From: Candidatus Delongbacteria bacterium
GTDB lineage: Bacteria; JAGOEH01
Direction: 5' to 3'
Assembly (NCBI GenBank): GCA_017997825.1
Contig: JAGOEH010000114.1
Location: 1 to 9,396, forward strand
Length of the DNA: 9,396 bases
A program made the translations under genes and the position numbers. The notes beneath the pieces are model-generated. The model saw only the letters and a program-made list of their open reading frames with translations, did not search any database and had not been told where the DNA came from. Below, piece by piece: positions 1 through 6,814 of this stretch. Each line of letters starts with the position of its first letter. The first letter of the stretch is position 1.

Positions 1-2
1 TC

Positions 3-3000
3 AATTCCGAGAAGGGCGGCACCTACTACTTTTTCTCGGAAGGCGAACTGATCGAACGGGTTAGATACTATGCCAGGATAACGGCCATTGATCCGACCGG
101 TCTCTATTCCACACCCTCCTCCTATCTGTATTTTTATATCGACCTGGAAAACAACAAGCCGGTTGTCCTGACGGAACCCGATACCGTCGCCTATGAGGAT
201 TTGGAGTATCGATATATTCTGAAAGTTTTCGATGATGAAATGGATCGGGTTCGGATTTCGTTTGTTCAAAAACCTGAGGGGATGGGCCTGGATTCAAGTC
301 AGATCCGTTATGAGATGGATACCTTGTATGCACCCATCATCTGGGTTCCGAGTGCTGTTCAACTGGGAACTCATCGGGTACGTCTCAATATCTGGGACCA
401 GATGGATCGAGTGGTGATTCAGGAGTATGATTTGAAGGTTTACCATACCAATGATCCGCCTGAGATTATCCGTCCCGCGCATGATACGTTATATCATATC
501 CGAGTCGGTGATCACTACAGCGTGAAATTGGAATGCCGGGACCAGGACGGTATTGATAGTATTCGGTTTGTGTTCCAAACCAAACCCAACTGGCTGAATG
601 TGGGGGCTTATACTCATCACCAGATGGACTACAGCTTATCCTTACAGGGGACGCCGACTGAAGCCGCTATCGGAATCAATCGGGTGGTTTACCGGGTTAT
701 CGATGACAGCGGGGCTATCGATCTCGATTCCTTTCGGATCGCCGTCCATAACCAGAATCTACCCCCCGGAATCCCTTCATTGCTTTCCCCGGCCAACCGG
801 AGCCGGGTAACCACCACCAAACGCCCAACGCTGATCTGCTTGCCGACGACTGATCCGGATCCGGAAGATACGGTTCTCTATTATATGTTTGAAATTGCTT
901 CCGATAGCCTCTTTACCAATATCGTTACCTATATGACCCATGTTCAGGCGGTTCAGGGACAGGTCCAGTGGACCATCCAGATGGATCTGAGCGAGAACAT
1001 GGTTTATTACTGGAGGGTGCGGGCCTTCGACGGTTTATCCCTTGGAGGTGACTACAGCTCTTTTTTCCGGTTTATGATCAATACCGTGGATGATCCTCCA
1101 TCCTTGGCTCCTGAAATCCTTTATCCCCGTTCCTATCAGATATTTCATTCCTCCGATTCGATCTTTTTCAGATTTCGGAATCCCTCCGATCCCGATACTC
1201 CCCTTGATTCATTGCGGGGTTATATGTTCATTTCCATGCGCCAAAACGGAACGATCCTTTATAAAAACGATAATCTACAATTCAACTGGGCCGGTAACTA
1301 TACCGAAGTCAATCTATCGGAATTCTTTCAGCAGAATGAAGCTGCCGTCGAGAATCAGTGGATGTTTTGGAGGGTTTTGGTTCAGGACAATTCATTCGGT
1401 CAGGCTTCATCCAGGCTGGATACCTTTGCGGTATCCTTTGTCGATGAGGCTCCCCATCCGATCCAGTTTTTTATTACCCGGAAAGATGAAGTCGGATATC
1501 TGTTCGGTGAAGGAAAGCTCGAAACCAACAATAATTATGTATTTTTCCAATGGACACCGCCGGTGCCTCCCTCGCCGGATCCGGAGGATTCCATTACCAA
1601 TATCTCCTACAAAATTTCCATTTACAATGCCGGAACCGGGTTAACACTGATCGACAGCTTGTTTACCAAGGTGGATGCCCGTTCGATATACAGTCATGAG
1701 GATAACAATCTGGTGAGTGGAAGTTTTCAGTTGGCGGACAATATTCGCTATCGGGCCGCGATTCAGGCTATGGATAAGAATGGACGGCTTTCGGCTATGA
1801 CCTTTGGGCCTTATTTTCTTTACAATGAACGGAATGATGCCCCCTATCCGCCGACAATCCTCGAAATTGAAGATATGGATGGTAATCATGTCCTGCGTGA
1901 TACCCGCGTCACACTGGTTTTTGAAACACCGGGGGATCCGGATTATACCGATTCAATCTCAAGTCTGGTTCATTTTCTGGAGGTCGGGAGTGACTCGTTT
2001 TTCAATTCCATTGTGTATTCGGATAGTCTGATTTATGCCCGGATCAAACCGGGAGTGGTAACTGCTTCGGCCGTCCGGTTTACCTATGCTTTTCCGCAGG
2101 AGCTTGATAATTATCAGGTTTATTATATCCGAATTCGCTCCCGTGATGATGAATTATTGTTTTCAGACTGGAGTGATCGGATATGGGTGGAGATCCAAGC
2201 CGGAAACCGGCCGCCGGAAAAACCCACTATCATTTATCCGGAACCCGATCAGGAGATCACCGACACCGATCTGCCTTTAATGAGGATTAGTCGGGCGGTT
2301 GATCCCGATGGACAACCACTCCATTATTTTTTCCGATTGTATGAGGTTTTAACCGCCACCTATCCCGTCGACAGTTCCGGTCTGATTCCCGATACAACCT
2401 GGAGTGGTGCTTTTCTGTTAAGTGAAAATTATCACTATCGGCTGCTGGTGCGTGCTCATGACGGACAGCTTTACAGCCCGTATGACTCGGTTGATTTCTA
2501 CATCAATCAGGAAATTGAAGCACCTTCAGTACCTACCTCCTTCCGGATCAAGGATCTGAAAAACGGAATCCTGAGCAACAAACTTCCAATATATACATGG
2601 CAGGCCTCCTGGGATGCGGATCCCTTTGACGCGGCCGCCATCTACTACCGGATCGCTCTATTTTCTTCAACCGATACGGCAGCAGCCTTATGGCAGTCTC
2701 CCCCGATTACGGAGATCCGTTATCTGACGTCTGAATCCGATTCATTGGCGGAAGACAGCAGCTATTGGGCCCGGATCCGGGCTCAGGTGGATAAACACCA
2801 GCAGCGCTCGACCTGGTCGGAACCAGTCTATTTCAAGGTCAATACCCAGAATCAACCCCCTTTCGTCGAACTGCAGGGCCAATTGACCCAAGAAAACCAG
2901 GTTTTCAAAGGTATTATCGAAATTCGCTGGATCGCCTATGATCAGGATGAGGATTCCCTCAGTGTATCGCTCGAATACAGCGGAGACTATGGAAATTCCT

Positions 3001-3467
3001 GGACGCTTCTGCCCCTGGCCGATATGCGTGATGATTCCATGCGGATCAATGACAGCCTTTATCTTTGGAATTGTAATGATGCCTATACCCAATACGGAGA
3101 GAAGAATTCCCGAATCCGGATTTCGGTCTCCGATGGAACAACCCCGGTCAGCGTTGTTTCCCCGCCCTTCACCATTGCCCGATCCTCAGGTCCCCAACCC
3201 AAAGTTTTCTCTCCGGAACATGAACAGACCCGAATCAATTTTACCATGGAGGAATCCGGAACCGTATCGATCCGGATTTACAATATGGCCCGGAAGCTGG
3301 TTCGGCGGTTGGTAACGGATTTATACTGCCAAACCGGCGATCACTATGTCGAATGGAATGGACACGACGATCATGGCTCAATCCTGCCCAACCGTATTTA
3401 TTTCATCGTACTGGAAAAACCGAACGGGAAACGGGAATACAGCAGTGTGGTAATTATGCAAAAATGA
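3..3467 (+). CDS. Large secreted multi-domain Ig/FN3-like protein with FlgD-like C-terminal domain (5' end outside window)
   Basis: The reading frame is open from base 3 to the TGA at 3465-3467, so at least 1,154 residues are present and the true start lies upstream. The TTG at 201 is internal and is not a credible start. The product looks like a string of beta-sandwich units: the end of one unit (3-150), two cadherin/He_PIG-like units (about 150-450 and 450-755, each closed by an N-x-x-P-P type linker), then about seven FN3-like units (about 757-3175). Many of these carry DPD or DPDPED acidic motifs and end in NRPP, NDAP or NQPP linkers. The last ~90 residues (from about 3190) match the FlgD-like/T9SS type A sorting-domain pattern: a hydrophobic strand (VSIRIYN), then WNGHDDHG at 3354-3377, an IYF strand and a basic end. 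Such proteins are usually secreted or surface adhesins or structural proteins. No enzymatic domain is visible. The next gene overlaps it by 4 bases (ATGA). The domain type is well supported; the function and ligand are unknown. Confidence 0.88.
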   Translation, partial: NSEKGGTYYFFSEGELIERVRYYARITAIDPTGLYSTPSSYLYFYIDLENNKPVVLTEPDTVAYEDLEYRYILKVFDDEMDRVRISFVQKPEGMGLDSSQIRYEMDTLYAPIIWVPSAVQLGTHRVRLNIWDQMDRVVIQEYDLKVYHTNDPPEIIRPAHDTLYHIRVGDHYSVKLECRDQDGIDSIRFVFQTKPNWLNVGAYTHHQMDYSLSLQGTPTEAAIGINRVVYRVIDDSGAIDLDSFRIAVHNQNLPPGIPSLLSPANRSRVTTTKRPTLICLPTTDPDPEDTVLYYMFEIASDSLFTNIVTYMTHVQAVQGQVQWTIQMDLSENMVYYWRVRAFDGLSLGGDYSSFFRFMINTVDDPPSLAPEILYPRSYQIFHSSDSIFFRFRNPSDPDTPLDSLRGYMFISMRQNGTILYKNDNLQFNWAGNYTEVNLSEFFQQNEAAVENQWMFWRVLVQDNSFGQASSRLDTFAVSFVDEAPHPIQFFITRKDEVGYLFGEGKLETNNNYVFFQWTPPVPPSPDPEDSITNISYKISIYNAGTGLTLIDSLFTKVDARSIYSHEDNNLVSGSFQLADNIRYRAAIQAMDKNGRLSAMTFGPYFLYNERNDAPYPPTILEIEDMDGNHVLRDTRVTLVFETPGDPDYTDSISSLVHFLEVGSDSFFNSIVYSDSLIYARIKPGVVTASAVRFTYAFPQELDNYQVYYIRIRSRDDELLFSDWSDRIWVEIQAGNRPPEKPTIIYPEPDQEITDTDLPLMRISRAVDPDGQPLHYFFRLYEVLTATYPVDSSGLIPDTTWSGAFLLSENYHYRLLVRAHDGQLYSPYDSVDFYINQEIEAPSVPTSFRIKDLKNGILSNKLPIYTWQASWDADPFDAAAIYYRIALFSSTDTAAALWQSPPITEIRYLTSESDSLAEDSSYWARIRAQVDKHQQRSTWSEPVYFKVNTQNQPPFVELQGQLTQENQVFKGIIEIRWIAYDQDEDSLSVSLEYSGDYGNSWTLLPLADMRDDSMRINDSLYLWNCNDAYTQYGEKNSRIRISVSDGTTPVSVVSPPFTIARSSGPQPKVFSPEHEQTRINFTMEESGTVSIRIYNMARKLVRRLVTDLYCQTGDHYVEWNGHDDHGSILPNRIYFIVLEKPNGKREYSSVVIMQK

Positions 3468-5791
3468 AAAAATTAAGTTTGATACTGATCATCCTTTTAT
3501 TGATGGTGTCCGCTATGCATGCCCAATGGTTCAATCGGCAGGAACAGGTGTTTTTTGTTCCCCGGCAGATGGCATTGGGAGGCGCCGGCACTGCTCTGGT
3601 GGATCCCCAGGCTATTTTTTTCAATCCCGGAGCCGCCTGTCTGTTCGATAATTATTATTTCAATCTGGCGTATTATTCCTGGCGGATCGAGAACCTCAAT
3701 CAGGTTCTGTTTAGCACCAGCATTCCCCTCAATCACCGTCATATGCTAAGCCTGGCCTTCTCCGATTTCGGTCAGGACAAGAGTGATTTCCAGTATTCTG
3801 AAAATCGGTTTTCCCTGGCTTACTCCAATAATCTGATCGATGATCTCAACTGGGGGATACACCTCTATTATTTCAGGCAGAATGTCGGTTATAGCGGCAT
3901 CGGATCAATGGAACTCCCCTCCGCGATTACCGGCTGGATGGTGGATTATGACGTAGGAATTCTCTATTCCCCCTGGGTCGGGTTCCGGTCCGGGCTCTCC
4001 ATCCAAAATATGCGAGGGGGGAGAATGAATTATAACCGTATCAGCGACCGCACCAGCATCCATTCGTTCTGGACACTCGGGTTTTCCTATCAACATTCCC
4101 GATTCAACTGGGTATTGGATTTGAATGACCGAATCCAGGGCGGGGTTGAATATACCCCTCTACCCGAATTGATCCTCCGATCGGGATTGAGCAAGGATCT
4201 CCAGAGTTCCGACCGCTGGACGCTTTCGATGGGAGTGGGCATCGATGTCTCCGGGATACAATTCAGCTACACCTATCTGCCGCATTACGATCTTCCCGAC
4301 ATTCATCTGGTGGCCCTAACGGCTTCCGTCACCAAGCAGTCCAAGGCATTATTACTGCGAAATGCGTTTGTTCCGTCACTTTATACCGCGCTGTTTCAGC
4401 ACTATGCCAATAACCCGCCGGCTTATGTGACATTGCAGAATCAGACCTCGGAACGAATCCGCCTCAAACCCGGTCTGAGAATCCCGGGACTGATGAAAGA
4501 GGCCTCTTACAGCAGTGACTGGGTGGAGCTATCCCCCAAGGAAATAAAGCAAATATCTGTCCCCCTGATTCTGCCTCCCCAGGTCGTCAATCTTTCCGAA
4601 AACTTCAATACGCAAGCCGAATTCAGAATTCAATTTATGCATTCCGGCAAAGAGTTCAATCTACTCGAAAAGCGAACCGTATCGGTTTATGGCAGCCGAT
4701 ATATGACCTGGGATAACATAAAAAAACTGGCATCATTCATCTCACCGGCCGATTCCTCGGTCATCAAGTTTACCCGCCAGATGCTAAGAGTCGATCTGGA
4801 TGTTCCGGATTGGGACCTGACCAATACCCATTTCCAGTCAGCCGTTTTAATCTATGGCGGATTGCAGCTATTGGGACTGAAATACATCAAGGATCCGAAT
4901 ATCCCGGACATCACTCCGCAAACCGATCAACTCGATTATGTCCAGTATCCGGCCGAAACCTTCCGACGCAAAACCGGTGACTGCGATGATATGGTTGTTC
5001 TGATGGCCTCCTGTCTGGAATCGGTAGGAATCGGTACAGCTCTGATTTCCATTCCGAATCATATCATGCTGGCCTTTCATTCGGGACTGAAAGTTCAGGA
5101 AATGGACCAGTTGTCGCTCAAACCTGATGAATTCATCTCCTATCAAGGTGAACTTTGGGTTCCGCTCGAAATCACGGTTCTCGAGAAAGAGAACTTCCAG
5201 AATGCTTGGAAAAAGGGAGCTCAGACCTGCAATACCTATAAACAGAATCCGCAGTTCGAATTTATTCCCCTCAGTGATGCCTGGAAGATTTTCCCCCCGA
5301 TCGGCAGCTTTATCAATGGAATTTCATTCGTCATCGATTCCAATCTGATCCGGAATTCCTGGCTTACCAATATTCAGACCGTTAAAGCCGGCCGACTGGA
5401 CCAGATCGAAAGCTTCTTCAAACTCAAAGGTTTTCCGGATCAGGCTCAACGATACAATAATCTGGGGGTTTATTACGCCCGAATGGGATTCTACGATTTG
5501 GCTCAGGCTGCATTCGAAAAATCGATCTCCTTCAATCCCAAATTCTGTGATCCCTTTGCCAATCTGGCCAATATCCACCTTCAGCGATCCGAATACTCCC
5601 AGGCCATTCTGATGGGTAAACAAGCCATCAAGCTGAAAAGCGGCGATGCCGAGCTTCACCTTAATCTGGCAATCGCTTATTTGTTATCCGGAAATAAAAC
5701 CCAGGCCGATTTTTACCTCAAAAAGGCAATCACCCTCAATCCATCCAGAAAAGACGATTATGAAAAGCATTATAACAGTTGTTTGCCTTAG
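3464..5791 (+). CDS. Outer-membrane PorV/PorQ-like barrel fused to a transglutaminase-like domain and TPRs
   Basis: This encodes 775 residues. I place the start at the ATG at 3464, not the in-frame ATG at 3353, because 3464 begins a textbook signal peptide (residues 1-20, ending AMHA before Q21) and gives an ATGA overlap with the upstream stop. Residues about 21-290 resemble PorV/PorQ/UPF0164-type outer-membrane barrels: the N-terminal signature RQMALGGAGTALVDPQAIFF (34-53) followed by NPGA, then alternating aromatic-rich strands. Residues about 291-430 look like a beta-rich linker domain. Residues about 430-600 form a transglutaminase-like cysteine domain: GDCDD with C507, then NHIMLAF with H533, then WVPLEIT with E569 where many relatives have Asp. 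Residues about 660-761 are roughly three TPRs (NNLGVYYARMGFYDLAQAAF is the clearest). The barrel suggests outer-membrane location; the other domains may be periplasmic or exposed. Whether the transglutaminase fold is catalytic (crosslinking, proteolysis or transpeptidation) is unknown. Start and domain architecture are well supported; function is inference. Confidence 0.87.
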   Translation: MKKLSLILIILLLMVSAMHAQWFNRQEQVFFVPRQMALGGAGTALVDPQAIFFNPGAACLFDNYYFNLAYYSWRIENLNQVLFSTSIPLNHRHMLSLAFSDFGQDKSDFQYSENRFSLAYSNNLIDDLNWGIHLYYFRQNVGYSGIGSMELPSAITGWMVDYDVGILYSPWVGFRSGLSIQNMRGGRMNYNRISDRTSIHSFWTLGFSYQHSRFNWVLDLNDRIQGGVEYTPLPELILRSGLSKDLQSSDRWTLSMGVGIDVSGIQFSYTYLPHYDLPDIHLVALTASVTKQSKALLLRNAFVPSLYTALFQHYANNPPAYVTLQNQTSERIRLKPGLRIPGLMKEASYSSDWVELSPKEIKQISVPLILPPQVVNLSENFNTQAEFRIQFMHSGKEFNLLEKRTVSVYGSRYMTWDNIKKLASFISPADSSVIKFTRQMLRVDLDVPDWDLTNTHFQSAVLIYGGLQLLGLKYIKDPNIPDITPQTDQLDYVQYPAETFRRKTGDCDDMVVLMASCLESVGIGTALISIPNHIMLAFHSGLKVQEMDQLSLKPDEFISYQGELWVPLEITVLEKENFQNAWKKGAQTCNTYKQNPQFEFIPLSDAWKIFPPIGSFINGISFVIDSNLIRNSWLTNIQTVKAGRLDQIESFFKLKGFPDQAQRYNNLGVYYARMGFYDLAQAAFEKSISFNPKFCDPFANLANIHLQRSEYSQAILMGKQAIKLKSGDAELHLNLAIAYLLSGNKTQADFYLKKAITLNPSRKDDYEKHYNSCLP

Positions 5792-6326
5792 TATCATCCT
5801 AACGATTTCCATTCTGATCATCGGATGCGGCGAAAAAGTATCGATCGAAAAGCTATCCTCACAGCCTCCGTCGGATACGACGCAACCTGATCAGCAGATC
5901 GACAATGCCCAGATCCAACTGACCAACGGTCCGGTTGTTACGGCCATCATTAAAGCCGGTCGTATTAAACAGTATGGCCAAACCCTTTATCTGGCGGATA
6001 GCAATCTGATTATCCATTTCCTGAATCGAGAAGGGGATACGGTATCCGTTTTAACCTCCAACTACGGCCGTATCTATCCCCAGACCAACGATATGGAAGC
6101 CAGCGGCGATGTCGTGGTCACCAATCGGGATACCCTGATCCTGTATACCCAGTCGTTAAAATGGGATAACCAACGCCAGATCATTCATACCTCCGATAAA
6201 GTCAGAATCGAACGAGGCAAGGATTATCTACTGGGTAAAGAGTTTGAAGCCACCTCCGATCTTAAAAAATATACCATCAAGCATGTCTATATTTCCACCT
6301 TTCAGGACCTGAACCGGATCTATTAA
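5760..6326 (+). CDS. lptC: LPS export periplasmic protein LptC-like lipoprotein
   Basis: This encodes 188 residues. The ATG at 5760 is chosen over the upstream in-frame ATG at 5646 because it begins a lipoprotein signal: MKSII, a hydrophobic stretch, and the lipobox ILIIGC with C23. The gene therefore starts inside the previous one (32-base overlap, different frame), with only a weak purine-rich stretch upstream, which suggests translational coupling. After a polar Q/P/D-rich linker (about 24-50), the body has the LptC pattern of repeated short beta strands: a strand near AIIKAGRI, then LTSNYGRIYPQTNDMEASGD, VVVTNRDTL, SLKWDNQRQIIHTSDKVRI and LLGKEFEATSDL. LptC receives lipopolysaccharide from the inner-membrane LptB2FG transporter and passes it to the periplasmic LptA bridge. 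In E. coli it is held by a transmembrane helix; a lipid anchor, as predicted here, is also seen in Bacteroidetes-type versions. The length matches the family. The main alternative is a related OstA/LptA-fold protein. Confidence 0.82.
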   Translation: MKSIITVVCLSIILTISILIIGCGEKVSIEKLSSQPPSDTTQPDQQIDNAQIQLTNGPVVTAIIKAGRIKQYGQTLYLADSNLIIHFLNREGDTVSVLTSNYGRIYPQTNDMEASGDVVVTNRDTLILYTQSLKWDNQRQIIHTSDKVRIERGKDYLLGKEFEATSDLKKYTIKHVYISTFQDLNRIY

Positions 6327-6332
6327 GAAATA

Positions 6333-6338
6333 AAGGAG
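6333..6338 (+). promoter_or_regulatory. Shine-Dalgarno site AAGGAG
   Basis: AAGGAG lies 5 bases before the ATG at 6344, in the 17-base gap after lptC. It supports that start and shows that translation here initiates independently, unlike the overlapping junctions upstream. Confidence 0.75.
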
Positions 6339-6343
6339 TCCAG

Positions 6344-6796
6344 ATGACGACATTGAATTGGGAAGATCAGATCGAAATCGATGATATCGGCCGGTATATG
6401 GAAGAACTGAGGCATGAATTTGCCCGGCATGGGGTAAGGGTGAAACTGGAAGATCAGAGAATGGAATTGAACTTCCCTTTTCAGGGGCTTTCTCCCAAAC
6501 GAGTGATTTCATTGGTCGATGCCGGTCTGATAACGTGGCGGAAGCTTCGGGATATTGACCAGGATTACCGGTTCACTTTTTCTTTCAGCCTGAAACGGGC
6601 TTTCTATATTTTTACCTTTTTCCCCTTTATTTTAATTCTCATGATGCTGGCTTATAATTATTATACCAATCCATTTTTTTCATGGAATTGGACCAAACTG
6701 GCCGTTTTAGGGCTGGGGAATGGGGGATGGATCTATTTTCTTTATCTGAAGACTAAGGTGGAAAATCACTTTGTCGATATTTTTAACAATGAATAA
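6344..6796 (+). CDS. Small two-helix membrane protein of unknown function
   Basis: This encodes 150 residues, and I do not recognise a family. The start is fixed by the AAGGAG site 5 bases upstream. Residues 1-80 are soluble and charged, with acidic and basic patches and a helical look (for example GRYMEELRHEFARHGVRVKL), then a segment GLSPKRVISLVDAGLITWRK. Two hydrophobic segments follow, at about 86-106 (FYIFTFFPFILILMMLAY) and about 117-135 (TKLAVLGLGNGGWIYFLYL), separated by a short aromatic loop (NPFFSWNW). The tail is short and polar. A helical hairpin with both ends on the cytoplasmic side is plausible, since Lys/Arg residues flank the segments. No catalytic motif is visible. It sits 17 bases after lptC and 18 bases before the PLP enzyme gene, so it is probably co-transcribed with both. 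It could be an accessory to envelope biogenesis, but nothing in its sequence shows that. Confidence 0.8.
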   Translation: MTTLNWEDQIEIDDIGRYMEELRHEFARHGVRVKLEDQRMELNFPFQGLSPKRVISLVDAGLITWRKLRDIDQDYRFTFSFSLKRAFYIFTFFPFILILMMLAYNYYTNPFFSWNWTKLAVLGLGNGGWIYFLYLKTKVENHFVDIFNNE

Positions 6797-6802
6797 TCTA
6801 AC

Positions 6803-6808
6803 AAGGAG
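6803..6808 (+). promoter_or_regulatory. Shine-Dalgarno site AAGGAG
   Basis: AAGGAG (within ACAAGGAGAG) lies 6 bases before the ATG at 6815, filling most of the 18-base gap. It fixes the start of the PLP enzyme and is the strongest ribosome-binding site in the window. Confidence 0.78.
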
Positions 6809-6814
6809 AGAATA

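Noticed and set aside
201-203. TTG as the start of the large Ig/FN3-like protein
   Set aside because: The frame is open and domain-like back to base 3, and the TTG falls inside a beta-sandwich unit with no Shine-Dalgarno site.
851-1585. Similar GATCCGGA-containing stretches near 851 and 1577 as a DNA repeat
   Set aside because: They encode the recurring DPDPED protein motif in matching positions of neighbouring units. The likeness is short and explained by the protein repeat.
1090-1644. A 184-codon open frame on the + strand inside the large surface protein gene
   Set aside because: It is a shadow of the main frame: low-complexity I/P/S/R-rich composition, no ribosome-binding site and no recognisable domain.
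2742-3092. Minus-strand open frames such as this one, and those near 5324-5659, 7484-7789 and 8591-8896
   Set aside because: All lie opposite strong coding frames, have no ribosome-binding site or family pattern, and there is no space for a promoter.
3353-3463. In-frame upstream start that would add 37 residues to the barrel/transglutaminase protein
   Set aside because: The extension is a shadow of the upstream coding frame and would bury the clear signal peptide that starts at 3464.
5646-5759. In-frame upstream start for the LptC-like protein
   Set aside because: The extra residues lie wholly inside the TPR coding region in another frame and would displace the lipoprotein signal and lipobox from the N-terminus.
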